Shown piece after piece: positions 50,171 through 60,837 of a stretch of DNA of 64,000 bases. Below the pieces are notes generated by a model. It ran no database searches, was not told the origin of the DNA, and saw nothing but the letters and a program-made list of their open reading frames with translations. The stretch's first letter is position 1. Every line of letters begins with the position of its first letter. The position numbers and the translations under genes are program-made. Source of the stretch: Paraphysoderma sedebokerense (Eukaryota; Blastocladiomycota; Physodermatomycetes; Physodermatales; Physodermataceae); assembly GCA_025602915.1 (NCBI GenBank), contig JAHLJZ010000004.1, positions 434,001 through 498,000 on the forward strand, written 5' to 3'.

Positions 50171-50420
50171 GATGCCGGTTGTGAGATCGAATCACTTTGA
50201 CAATTAATGGTGGTAAATAAAATACGAAAGTATATGAATGCGGGAACTGAAACAAGTGATGTACGAAAGAGAATGAACTTGAATGAATTAAAAAAGAAAT
50301 GTCGAACGTTGACATCCAAAATCTTTGTTGCTGGCTGTTTCCATGGAAACGTCGCGTTCCTCTTTGGGAGGTCACAATTCCTCTCTGGACGGCACTCTCG
50401 CTCGCCGCCGTCAGATTTTC
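50171..50420. promoter_or_regulatory. Divergent RPA190/xylulokinase promoter, second copy
   Basis: Same as 18632-18881; palindrome GTTTCCATGGAAAC at 50337-50350. Confidence 0.45.
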
Positions 50421-52333
50421 ATGTTCCTCGGCTTCGATCTTTCCACTCAAGCACTCAAATGATATTGTCAATGAAGATGGCGATGTCGTATACACTGATT
50501 CCATCGTATTCGATGCTATCATAGCTTTTTCGAGCGCAGGACCTATATCTTTCGGGTATTACTCAAATATTGTATTCGATGTTTCGATACATATATGTAA
50601 TAACATTTTTTTTGCCTTGCATAGAACCGAAAATGGATACTACAGATATGATGACGGTTCCGCACTCTGTCCGCCCACTCTGTGGCTTAAAGCGATAGAT
50701 GAAATATTAGAGAACATGAAGAAAAGTCAAATTCCTTTTAACAAAGTAAAGGGGATATCCGGGGCGGCTCAGGTAAGAATATTGCAGACTTCCGTTCTGT
50801 CGATCCCAATACTGTGTCGTACCAAGGAAAAGTTTATTGACTGGAAGTTCAGCAACATGGTTCGGTATATCTATCAAACAGGTTCAACGCCAGAGTTTCG
50901 GAGCTAGATCCCTCATCAAATATCTTCGATCAGCTAGCCGAATTTCGTTCAGAACATGCCCGACCTCCATTCATGTCTGAAATTTTCTCAATTCAAGTAT
51001 CTCCAATTTGGTTAGACTCTTCTACAAGAAGTCAGTGCAACGAACTGACTGCAATCGGCGGAGAAGAGTGGCTATGGTGTAAGACAGGGTCTACGGCCTG
51101 GGAACGGTTTACAGCTAGCCAGATTTTAAAGTTGAGACAGCAACATCCCGACAAATATGGGCAAACGGAAAGAATCGGCCTCATTAGTTCCTTCCTGTCC
51201 AGCATTTTCGTTCAGTCTACATGCCCACTAGACGCTAGCGACGCTTCCGGAATGAATATTCTTGACATAGAAGGCTTAATTTGGAACCAAGATATTCTTG
51301 ATATGGTCAGCGGCGGCAGAAGATTCGATTTACATTCAAAATTAGGGGAAGTTGTCGTAGGCGAAAATGTTTGCGGTAAAATTGGCTCATATTTTATTCA
51401 GAGATTTGGGTTCTCATCTGGTAAGTGCTAACTTTAAGATAGGTACAATTCACATTCTAATGTAAGTTTATAGAATGCAGAGTTATATCTTTCACTGGAG
51501 ATAATCCAGCGACGATGCAAACCTACCCACTGCATGATTCTATAATTGTTTCGCTCGGGACAAGCGACACTGTCTTTCTCCCGATGGATAGCCTACCCAC
51601 ACAGCCTCATCTAACATCTCATCTCTTCGTTCATCCGTCGTTCCAATCCAACAAAAAGTGTCCTAAATACATGGAGCTGCAATGTTTTAAGAACGGAAGC
51701 TTAACTAGGAGAAAGAAAGTCAAGGAGCAGATGCAATTGATGTGCGAGGCTCGAGATGATCCTTCGCAATATGAAAGTTGGGAGTTTATGGAAAGGGTGA
51801 TTTCACCAATATTGCCAGAGCTCCAGAAGGAGAATATATTCGGGTTTTACTTCCATCTTCCCGAATTAATACCGCGTTCAGACGGAAATGTTGACTATTT
51901 GATCGAGAATGGAGCTTTGGTGAAGGAATTTACGTCGAAGTCATTGGAACATGCCGTGGCGAAAACACTGTATCCACTTATTCATACTCGACTTTGCTCC
52001 ATAATATTTCATGTTACGGAATTGATTGGAGATTTCGATTCATCAATGAATATTATTGTCACTGGAAGGGCATCGGAGAATGAGACTATATTACGAATGT
52101 TTGCCAACATCGTCGGCCAGACAATTTATCATTCAACCTCAAGCACCTTAACTGCATCCTATGGTGCAGCAATGAGGGCGATTGTTGGAACCGGATACTC
52201 TAGACCAGGGGTCGAGAAAAGAAATTACAAGAGTATTGAACCGGGATATAAGTTCGACAGAAAAAAGCTGCTAGTTGAATATCAACAAGCTGAACAAATA
52301 GTTAGGGCCCAGATGTTGCGTCAACAGAAATGA
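50421..52333 (+). CDS. Xylulokinase, full length but with an early frame break
   Basis: Converts D-xylulose and ATP to xylulose 5-phosphate, feeding the pentose phosphate pathway. FGGY-family signals run in order: MFLGFDLSTQALK, FGTENGYYRYDDGSALCPP, KGISGAAQ|QHGSVYLSN, WLDSSTRSQCNELTAIGG, TASQILKLRQQHPDKY, ASGMNILDIEGL, SFTGDNPATM, VSLGTSDTVFLPMD, LQCFKNGSLTRRKKV and SSTLTASYGAAMRAI; stop ends at 52333. Introns: 50556-50624 (69 bases, stop-free), 50773-50852, and one after FGFSS joining ECRVISFTG. The first exon meets TGA right after STQALK, whereas the downstream coding frame (DIVNEDGDVVYTDS) is offset by one base. A two-base loss would explain this. It may be a sequencing or assembly error or a real lesion; both copies share it. 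Confidence 0.88.
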
Positions 52334-52483
52334 TCACTGTAACAAAGTTTATTTCCTTTGAACCGCTCCAACCTTAATGTTTTATTTGGTGAATACTTTG
52401 TTGGAACTCTTCGCTCGTATCAGTTGATCTAATATCTACTTTCAGAAACTTCGTTCCGGGAGGAAAGTTTTGTCAGTTTATGG

Positions 52484-54203
52484 CTAGATTAATGTAGAAT
52501 TTTCATCAATAAATACCTTATTGGCTTTGAGGGCATCCCAAATTATTTTCTCCGCTTCTTCCTTTTCTGCGTCCTTCCCACTAGATGCGAATCGATTGCA
52601 ACTAAGATCTATCATTCGCAAACCGGAAATTCCTCCATTATTTGGTTGCAATACTACCGCCAATGCTGCCACTGTTTCCTTTGAAATCCCTGTGCTACAT
52701 AAATCCAGCTCCTCCAAAACCGCGTTCACTCTTAAAGCTTCTATCAACGCTTTGCCGCCTTCATCCCCAATATGATTCATTCGAATGTTGAGTGATTTCA
52801 AGCATTTATTTATGAGTAAGGCGGAGGATAAGTAACCGGAAGCGATAGCATTAATTTTGTTATTCGCAACATTAAGAGTTTTGATTTGACAACTAGGGAG
52901 CGCGAGTAATTGCCCAAGAGCGCGAGTGCCAATCTCTGAAATCTTATTGTGAGATAGATCTATGTGGAAATAAATTCAATAAGTATATCTGGTAAACTGA
53001 TCGGTAAATTAGTGTAGTGTAAATACGAAATATCAGCCAACCTAACTTCCGTAAACTTATCAAATCTTTCAACGATTCACAAAGTTGACTTAGTCGCTCG
53101 TCGTCAACTCCACTTTGTCGAATGCTGAGGCTCTCCAGCTGCAGCGAAGGTCTTCTTAACGCTTTACATAACATATTGCAATCGTTCAAGGTCATGCCGA
53201 ATAGCCGCCAATCAAAATTCATCCCTACGTCTTTCTTGCTAACAAAAAAATCTTTGAGCGGCCATTACACTCTCTTCCTGTCGAGATATACAAACATACC
53301 GATAACTGATACTCAATGATTTCAAGTTATTCAAATGGCAAAGTACTGTACTTATGTCCAAATGATCAGGATTTTGATCCAGTCCGTTTCTCTCTTTGGA
53401 GGAGATTTGTCTTGGTTGCATCTGTTTTAAATCCAACCGCTTTATATTCGATCCTACCAATTTTAATGACTCAAACAATGGAGTCATATTGTCACTGTGT
53501 GGAACGCAATTCTCTATCTGTTGCGCAGTGTATCTCTCTAAGTATAGTATCTTCCAGGAGTTGTCGTGTCTTCTGATATCGCAATTTTTGGGGAGGTGAT
53601 CTTTTGATCTACGCCTCCAGTAGCTTTCGTCATTTAGAGTGACAGCAATTCTGAGTGGAAGATCAGTAGAAATCGACGACAGAATTTGAGATTTGTATTT
53701 TGGAGGCAAGGACGATAAATTGAATGTTTCTGAGTAGAACGCATCAATGTGCAGTGTCAGCCAAGATGATTTACGTCGCCAGCCAAGATGAATCGCAACA
53801 TACTCTCAAAATTCTGGACTATTGACCTTATACAGAGGTTGGTTAGAGTTTCGACCATTAATAAATTGTATCCTAAAACCTCGGCGACAATCCTTCTCCC
53901 ACGGCGATTCTCTTCAGGATCACCGCAATGCTGTAGGTTGATAGCATCTTTGAGCATTCCGGACTTATTCACACTGATCGCTTCCAATTCAGTTTTCATT
54001 CGGTCATTTGAGTTCTGGTCGTTGGAATGTGGCGAGCTGTTAACAGAAGTAATCTTTGTACCAATGCGATCCCTGTTATCAGTAATAGGAGGATAGCTGA
54101 ATCCCGCCGTTGAATTTGATTCCAAAATAAATGTTGCGGGCGACGAGCCCGTACTATTTTGTGTTGAGGGTGATGGGAGCAGAGATTGATCTGTCGCTAT
54201 CAT
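52484..54203 (-). CDS. DRC5: Dynein regulatory complex subunit 5 (TCTE1), flagellar LRR protein
   Basis: DRC5 is part of the nexin-dynein regulatory complex linking axonemal doublets and is present only in organisms with motile cilia or flagella. The likely start is ATG 54201-54203 (MIATDQSLLPSPSTQNSTGS). The conserved head RRIVAEVLGYNLLMVETLTN then LCIRSIVQNFE matches TCTE1. After an intron come LPPKYKSQILSSISTDLPLR, ESYWRRR, DNSWKILYLERYTAQQIENC and NIKRLDLKQMQP. GMNFDWRLFGMTLNDCNMLC follows, then leucine-rich repeats (LRKLDLSHNKISEIGTRALG, IKTLNVANNKINAI, LKSLNIRMNHIGDEGGKALI, LEELDLCSTGISKETV, MIDLSCNRFASSG). Stop at 52484-52486. It is head to head with CDK20, 118 bp apart. Strong evidence for a flagellated organism. 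Confidence 0.9.
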
Positions 54204-54321
54204 TCTATTCTCGTAGGTCTTCTCCGAGTCTCTCGGGTACAAATCTGTGTAAACTGGGGAGGATGATCGTGTTCGATGCCCGCGTCATGACCTTGATCAA
54301 GTGGATTGCCCAACCATAGAT
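54204..54321. promoter_or_regulatory. Short divergent DRC5/CDK20 promoter
   Basis: Only 118 bp separate the start codons of two flagellar genes, so both must share regulatory DNA. No clear RFX X-box was found by eye. Confidence 0.5.
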
Positions 54322-55630
54322 ATGGAGCAGTACAAAGTATTATCCTCTACTCTAGGTGAGGGTGCTCACGGCATCGTACTAAAGGCCAGACATATTCAAT
54401 CCGGGAATATCGTTGCACTTAAGAAGGTCCCTCTGAAAAGAATCGAAGATGGCCTACCCAACAGTGTTTTCAGGGAAATCAAGACTCTTCAACATCTCCG
54501 GCATCCTAACGTCTGTGTTTTGAGCTTAAAACCCTCAGCTGAATGAGGGAATAAGTTGGCGTTTAATGAAAAGTTTCTCACTCCAAGCTCTTCATAAATA
54601 GATTGTCACACTGTTAGAAATCATTCCTGATTCATATTCCGTTATCCTGTCGTTTGAGTACATGGAATCAAATCTGGCGGAGGTGCTTCAGATTTCCCAG
54701 ACGAGGCTATCGGAATCACATATAAAAATGTTCATGATTATGCTCCTCCGTGGAATTCATCATTGTCATTCGCATAAAATTATACATCGTGACGTGAAGC
54801 CTGCCAATCTGTTGATTTCCCAAGACGGTATTCTGAAGATCGCTGATTTTGGGTTGGCAAGATTGATGCTAGATGACGATGAAATCCAACGACAATATAG
54901 TCATCAAGTGGCTACTAGGTAGATTTTTCGCAGGTCTATTTGTATTGCTATCTTCTTTTTTATTGACGCAAATCATTCCTGATTTCAAGATGGTACAGAG
55001 CACCTGAATTGCTCTACGGTGCTCGGCAATACGATTTTGGTGTTGACATGTGGAGTGTTGGGTGCATTTTCGCTGAAATGTTGAATCACACTCCTTTATT
55101 TCCTGGGATGCACGACATTGATCAGCTGTCTTTAGTTTTGAGCACTTTGGGTACTCCTGATGAGATTGAATGGCCGGTAAGCACGAATAGACTGCGTAAC
55201 TATATTGTAACTTGTCATCTCCATATAACAAATGTTTTGTATTCTAATGACAGCAACTCGAATCCCTCCCCGATTATAACAAAATTAATTTTCCGCCCTC
55301 CAAAGGCTTGTCCATGGAGGAATTAATCCCTGATACGACAAATTTAGCTCAGGGGCTTTTATCGTCATGCTTGAAGTACGACAGTACGAAGAGAATAGCA
55401 GCTGAGGAGGTAAGTCTTATTGATTGGCAGTTTGACTGAGGTTATCGTTAAATAGAGCTAATGAAAGCTAAAATCATTCCAAGGCGCTTTCGAATCCTTA
55501 TTTCTTCACTCAACCGCTACCAGCAACACCATCCACCTTCTGGGATTCTCTAAAAAGGAAACCAGACATCGATTATGACATTGATCAACCTTTGCAACTT
55601 AAAAGCCTGAATTATTCCCGTGTTCGCTAA
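54322..55630 (+). CDS. CDK20: Cyclin-dependent kinase 20 (CCRK), cilium-linked kinase
   Basis: CDK20/CCRK controls ciliary length and disassembly upstream of ICK/MAK-type kinases. [20 protein letters not shown] carries the glycine loop. [20 protein letters not shown] holds the catalytic lysine and the helix-C region, and [13 protein letters not shown] ends the first exon at a GTCTGT donor. Later exons carry [88 protein letters not shown] and [11 protein letters not shown], ending [16 protein letters not shown] and [15 protein letters not shown] are close to animal CCRK rather than CDK7 or CDK1. The start ATG at 54322 matches family length. All catalytic residues are present. Confidence 0.9.
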
Positions 55631-55853
55631 ACTCAATTCGATCAGATGGCAGCTGCACCGCTGCATAGACTCTATCCTCTAAAATAACCGAGTTCATCCG
55701 AGCACAGACTTTAAAATCATGAATGGCGAATTAATTTTATTTACAAGATGTTAAAATGTACATATACAGACCAGGCTCAACAGTCTATTGCCTCAAGTAT
55801 GTTATGAAGCTCCATCTAGCAGCACCGGAAGTCGGAATGTCGCAATTATTCTC

Positions 55854-56352
55854 CTATTTCTCTTTCCACTGATATCCACACTCTTGTTTACAACACTTAT
55901 AGAATATAGACATAGGTTCATCAGCCGATCGAATTTGAATTTGCATAAAATAGGCGCGCGGATGTTCGCACTTCGGGCAAGGAACTGTTTTTGTGTTAAA
56001 CATTACGATTGAGTACAAATACATCCACAACATGCAAATAATAAATAATAATTACCATCAATACTGTCGACATTAGCCCACGCCTTTTCTCCCCCTAAGA
56101 CATCATCAACTTCTTTTCGCTTAAACGAAGTCTTAGCGGTATACTAAACATGATAATAAAGAGAGCATATTATTAATTATACATAGCACATTATGAGCTT
56201 TGCGAAATAGTACGGAACAATTAAGAGATGTGAAATCATACAGTTTGTTTCAATGGAAATATATAAGGACAGGTCTGGCATTGAAACTGATGTTGACTGC
56301 TACCCCGCTGGATTAGTAGCATATTACCGCAAGAAGGACAAAAGAGCAGCAT
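55854..56352 (-). CDS. RPC11: RNA polymerase III subunit RPC11 (RPC10/POLR3K)
   Basis: This TFIIS-like subunit gives Pol III its RNA-cleavage activity and helps termination and reinitiation. It has three exons. Exon 1, 56242-56352, reads MLLFCPSCGNMLLIQRGSSQ and CQTCPYIFPLKQT (first zinc ribbon). Exon 2, 56056-56143, reads YTAKTSFKRKEVDDVLGGEK and AWANVDSID. Exon 3, 55854-55984, reads PCPKCEHPRAYFMQIQIRSA and DEPMSIFYKCCKQECGYQWK, then the stop. The acidic hairpin RSADEP that reaches the active site is intact. The total is 109 residues, against 108 in human POLR3K. All exons are too short to show as open frames, so the gene is easily missed. Confidence 0.92.
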
Positions 56353-56867
56353 TATTATACGTTCTCAGAATAAATAGTCAATCACTTTACTGTTGTGTTC
56401 GAGCGAGAATTGAACTAGTTGTAAGTTGTTTATGAGGTTGCACGTGGTTAGTTGCTTACGGTGAATTACGCGTTAGTTCAGGACTGCAGGATATGAAATG
56501 AAAAGTTGCGGTAAAAATTGTATCAATAACGAAACTTATATATACGCAATTTTAAGACAGAGCCTACAATTCCCGCATCACCTAAGTATCCATAGCAAAG
56601 AATAGGCGAGATGTCACAAAAGCATTTGATTAACATCCGGTAGAATTTTCAGTCGCTCCTGATGAGTTACACCTTCATTCAACACTCGAAAATTTACAGG
56701 AATGATACAAATCAATTTACATTGTAACCTGAAAGACATAAAACAATGTATGAACAAAAATAGTTATGAACGAATGACTGCCCGACAGATGACGATTTCT
56801 TTAAAAGCGGCAAGTGTCATAAATATACAATTTGACTCCAAACTATGGATTGATGGCACCAATATTA
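56353..56867. promoter_or_regulatory. Spacer upstream of RPC11 and downstream of MCM4
   Basis: This 515-bp AT-rich region must contain the MCM4 3' end and the RPC11 promoter, since both genes are on the minus strand. No further coding exon or RNA gene was recognised. Confidence 0.4.
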
Positions 56868-59800
56868 TTACATATCTGTATCGTCTTCATCCGTCAATCT
56901 TCTAATCGTGTTTGTAGAAGTGTTCCTAATAATCAGACGGTCGTCGGCCAACGCAGTGAGTGCGCGATGAAATTCATCTTTGCCGACAGCCTATAGTTTT
57001 CATCGCACACGAAATTTTAATACAAATATCTTATTGCATGAAAAATCCAATATTCACATACCACGCCGCTTTGATTATTCAAAGCATTCAACAGGGTATC
57101 ACCTGACATTGTACTTGAGGCAGATTGCGTTATCAAGTCTCGCAAGGCGTTTTTCATGTCTTGGAATATGGTTTTCGCAGACGTCGACTGTCCAGTAGCC
57201 AATAAATCGAAATCGATTTTGCCAGTTTTCGGATCTGTGGCAGAAACTTTGATGGCTTCTTTAATGAGACGGGCGGCCTCCGTTACGTCGTCGACTTCGA
57301 CAGTTTCTGAAAGTCTATTGCATGAAGTAATGTTAAGTCGCAGACTTGGAATCAGTACAATGAAAATACGAAACACTGACCTCATTTTGGCATGTGCTTC
57401 TGCCAAACGAATCATGCTTTCGAGTTGACGAGTGGTAGCGGAGATGGTTTTTGTTGGTCCACCGCGTTGCTGGTCATTTCCATAATCTCCACCTTTTCCG
57501 AGTGCTCGCATCTCCACATAACGTCTGACCAATTCAGCACCAGCCTCTTCTGTGATGACTGGTTTAATAGCATTCCGTGCATAAGATATGTACTTCGTAA
57601 AGATTTCAGGTGCCTAGAAAGCAATATAATCAGTTGAAAGTAAATTACAACGAAGCATTAACGAATGGAAACATACGACGATGTTTTCCATAGCACTTCT
57701 TGGGCGATCTTCCAAGTATAGAGATACTAAATGTCTGGCTAATTTTCGGTCATAATCCTCATTAGGGACATCTAGGATTACGTACAGTAGATCAAATCTA
57801 CTGACTAAACTGGGGACAAGATTGATGTTTTCAGAGATAGATAAATTGGGATTAAATTTAGAGTGAATAGGATTAGCCGAAGCAAGAATTGAAGTACGCG
57901 CATTGAGCGTGGTGATTATCCCAGCTTTGGCTATGGATACGGTTTGTTGTTCCTAATCAAATCGGTTAATCGAATGCAAACTGCCATAAGAGATGGCAAA
58001 AACTAACCATGACTTCGTGAAGGATAGCTCGAGTAGCATCACTCATTTTATCAAATTCATCAATGCAACAGACTCCGCCATCAGAAAGAACCAGTGCGCC
58101 GCTAAGAAACTGGTTATTACGAGGTCCGTTGTTACACACAAGTAGAGTAAATGGGAATACCTTTCCAACACCAGAGCCCTGGTATCAGGATCCCGAACGA
58201 CAGAAGCAGTCAAACCGACAGCAGAGGAGCCCTTTCCAGAGGTGTATATGCCACGGGGCGCAATTTTATGAACGTACTATAGTTGAGGTCAGCGAGATGA
58301 ACTCATATGAAGACATGGTTGTATCGAAACTCACCTGAAGTAACTGCGATTTACTGACACCAGGGTCGCCGACCAACAGAATATTTATATCGCCTCTATA
58401 TCTTGGAGCTGCAGATTTGGTGAAGACTTTGTTTGTGCCACCAAACATCTGTAGCAAGACACCCTTCTTAACATCGTCTAATTCGTATATACTAGGAGCT
58501 AAGAACGAATTGGTTAACTTTCATAAAATGAGATTTTGAGAAACAATAATAATATCACCAAGTGACTGAGCAAGCCGTTCATAAATGTTAGGGTCTTGAG
58601 CCAACTCTTGAATCCTAGCAACATCTTCTTCATTGGTGATGCCCAACTCATCATCTTCAACATGACTTTAACGGAATGATTACTGTGAGTTTATGAGAAG
58701 AGCGCGATATAAATTCTACGTACTCGATGACAAATTCGTCTTTCTCAATACACGATTGATCAGATGCGAGCCTCTTCTTATCGGTCTTTTTGAAATGGAT
58801 AACATCGATATAAGTTCTGTATACTGTTTTGATGACTCGTTGGCGGGGATTGACACGGACTGGCATACTGCGATAAATACCAGTGACCTCAAGACTGTCG
58901 CCGTTCATGTGAATACTGAGTCGAGAAAGAATATTAAGGAATGCCACTTACCGATCACCAGGTTTGGCGACATCCACAAGATCATCATAGCAACACAAAG
59001 TGACGGAAAACGGAGTCTGACCATCGGGAATCATATCTGCGAATGACAAATTTAGAATGAATTTTGGCTACCCGTGACAGATGAGACGAGCAACACAGAC
59101 CAGGGGTTTCTTGAAGGCGGCAAAGCTGTTTATCAGCAAATGCTCCCCGATTATGTAATAAAACCATACAGTTCAGAGATTCGCATCGGGCACAGCGATT
59201 GGGCTCATCAATTCGGCCGCGGTCGATTTCTACTTCTTCCGTTCTATCACACACGTTGCATCGAAAGAAGGCTGGTATAAAAGACATCAATAGGTGAGGC
59301 AATTGTCTTTGCGAGATTATCTACCCGTTACCATACCTGTTTTCAGATCTGGAACAATTGGGGAAGCCCGAATCAGCAGACCCTTAACCGTCACGAGTTG
59401 ATCGATATCTACAAGGCATGTGTCAGAATATGCAAACGAGAGCAAAACCAACAGTCGACATACCACTCGGATTAAGTTCACGTAAGTTGCAAGTTTGCAC
59501 AAGATTGTAGCAACGAACCTAAAAAGAGTAACGTGGATGAGTAGACAAATAATATGATACGGAAGTATTGCTTTGCAACACGTACTTTGATTGCGAGATC
59601 TGCAGTTATGCCTTCATCTCGTTCATCCTCAGAGAATGCAACTGAGTGAAACAGCTCGGTTGCGACGTGATCCATGATAGGGATGATTTCTTGTGGATAT
59701 TTGATGAGTTGATGGTACAATTTTTCGGAAGGTTTGTACAATCTTAAATTCGTACAGTCAAGATTTAGGTTGTACTGTTCCACGGCACGCAGCTATTCGA

Positions 59801-60445
59801 AAATTAGAGCTTTGGTAAGAAATATAGCATGACACGAGAAACCAAAAATTAGCTATCGATTCAAACCTTTCTAAGAAGGTCAAGATAGAACTTTTCATGA
59901 TCCTCGTCGTCCAACATCATATCATCATCTACAGCTAAACCGGAGGATTCCCAAGCAGCTCTTTTTTTATCAGCCATCGTAAAACTTTCCAGAAAATCCG
60001 AAAACATTTTCATCGATTCTTGAATGTTTACAGTGGTCCCCCAAATCACTCTCTCTGCACGAGCGGGGTCATTTTGACTTTGTGGATCTACATTAGATGG
60101 AGGGACCACTGACTCTTGACTCCGTTGACGAGGAGATACGGCGTCGTTAAGCGGATCGTGAGCGTCATGGAGATATCTGTTGACATCAATGCTGGGTGTA
60201 AGTTCCCCACGAAACTTTCTCGGAGTGCGGGAGAATTCCGATTGCCTATAGGATGAAGTCAATATTATCCAGTCAGTTGAAATGGTAAAGGCTCAGCTTG
60301 AGCGTATATAGCAACAAAAAGGAATGTAATCCGCACGTTCTCTGAGACGAAGACACGAAAGGACTGACAGGGTTGCGAAGGGGATCGGTCCTGTCGATAT
60401 GGGGAGTTCTCTGGGAGGAGGAGGCGGGTCTGTGCGGAGAAGACA
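56868..60445 (-). CDS. MCM4: MCM4, subunit of the MCM2-7 replicative helicase
   Basis: The start [20 protein letters not shown] (ATG 60443-60445) is a Ser/Thr/Pro-rich tail of the type phosphorylated by CDK and DDK. It splices into [20 protein letters not shown]. Then come [20 protein letters not shown], the zinc finger [20 protein letters not shown] and [28 protein letters not shown] and Walker [13 protein letters not shown]. Walker [10 protein letters not shown] follows (from the minus strand near 58060), then the arginine finger [11 protein letters not shown] near 57790, and [19 protein letters not shown]. The C-terminal winged helix ends [14 protein letters not shown], with the stop at 56868-56870. 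About nine exons. It is divergent from RAD54B with an ACGCGT box between. Confidence 0.94.
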
Positions 60446-60837
60446 TTGGAGGGACGGGGGTGGAGGGATGCGGGGAGGGAGGATGGGATGTGGTGGATAC
60501 AGGACGGAAGATGTGGAATTTTGAGGTGTGGGAATGAGCGGCAGGGAATTCGAAACACGTCGCAAAATAAAAACAAACAAGACAATCGGAATCGCATCCT
60601 CTCCAACTGCTGCACAATTAACCACTGATCAATGTGCGAAATGTGCCTATGTGTATAAATACTTATCGATTAATCCATATCTGTATTACCTTTGCTTTTG
60701 TCCATCTGCTTTTCATCCACGGCCTCAAGATAGTATTCACTTGCAGTGCGCGGGCAAAGTCGAGGGAACGCGTCCAACTGAGCTTTTTGATTCAATTCAT
60801 TCCCTTATTCCTCCATCTCTAATCACACTACCACCAA
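60446..60837. promoter_or_regulatory. Divergent MCM4/RAD54B promoter
   Basis: This 392-bp spacer lies between divergent starts. The MCM4 side is G-rich on the plus strand; G-runs at 60450-60478 form a quadruplex-compatible motif directly above the MCM4 start. The RAD54B side ends in a C/T-rich leader. Confidence 0.6.
60768..60773. promoter_or_regulatory. MCB-type box ACGCGT
   Basis: A perfect palindromic ACGCGT lies 65 bases before the RAD54B start and about 320 bases from the MCM4 start. ACGCGT is the site of the fungal MBF (Mbp1/Swi6, Res/Cdc10) complex that drives G1/S genes such as MCM and recombination genes. Binding is inferred. Confidence 0.5.

Noticed and set aside
54204-54321. RFX X-box in the DRC5/CDK20 promoter
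   Set aside because: Expected for ciliary genes, but no GTNRCC/RGYAAC pair was found by eye.
55788-56012. Hydrophobic 74-codon plus-strand frame
   Set aside because: It is antisense to RPC11 exon 3, which has clear homology.
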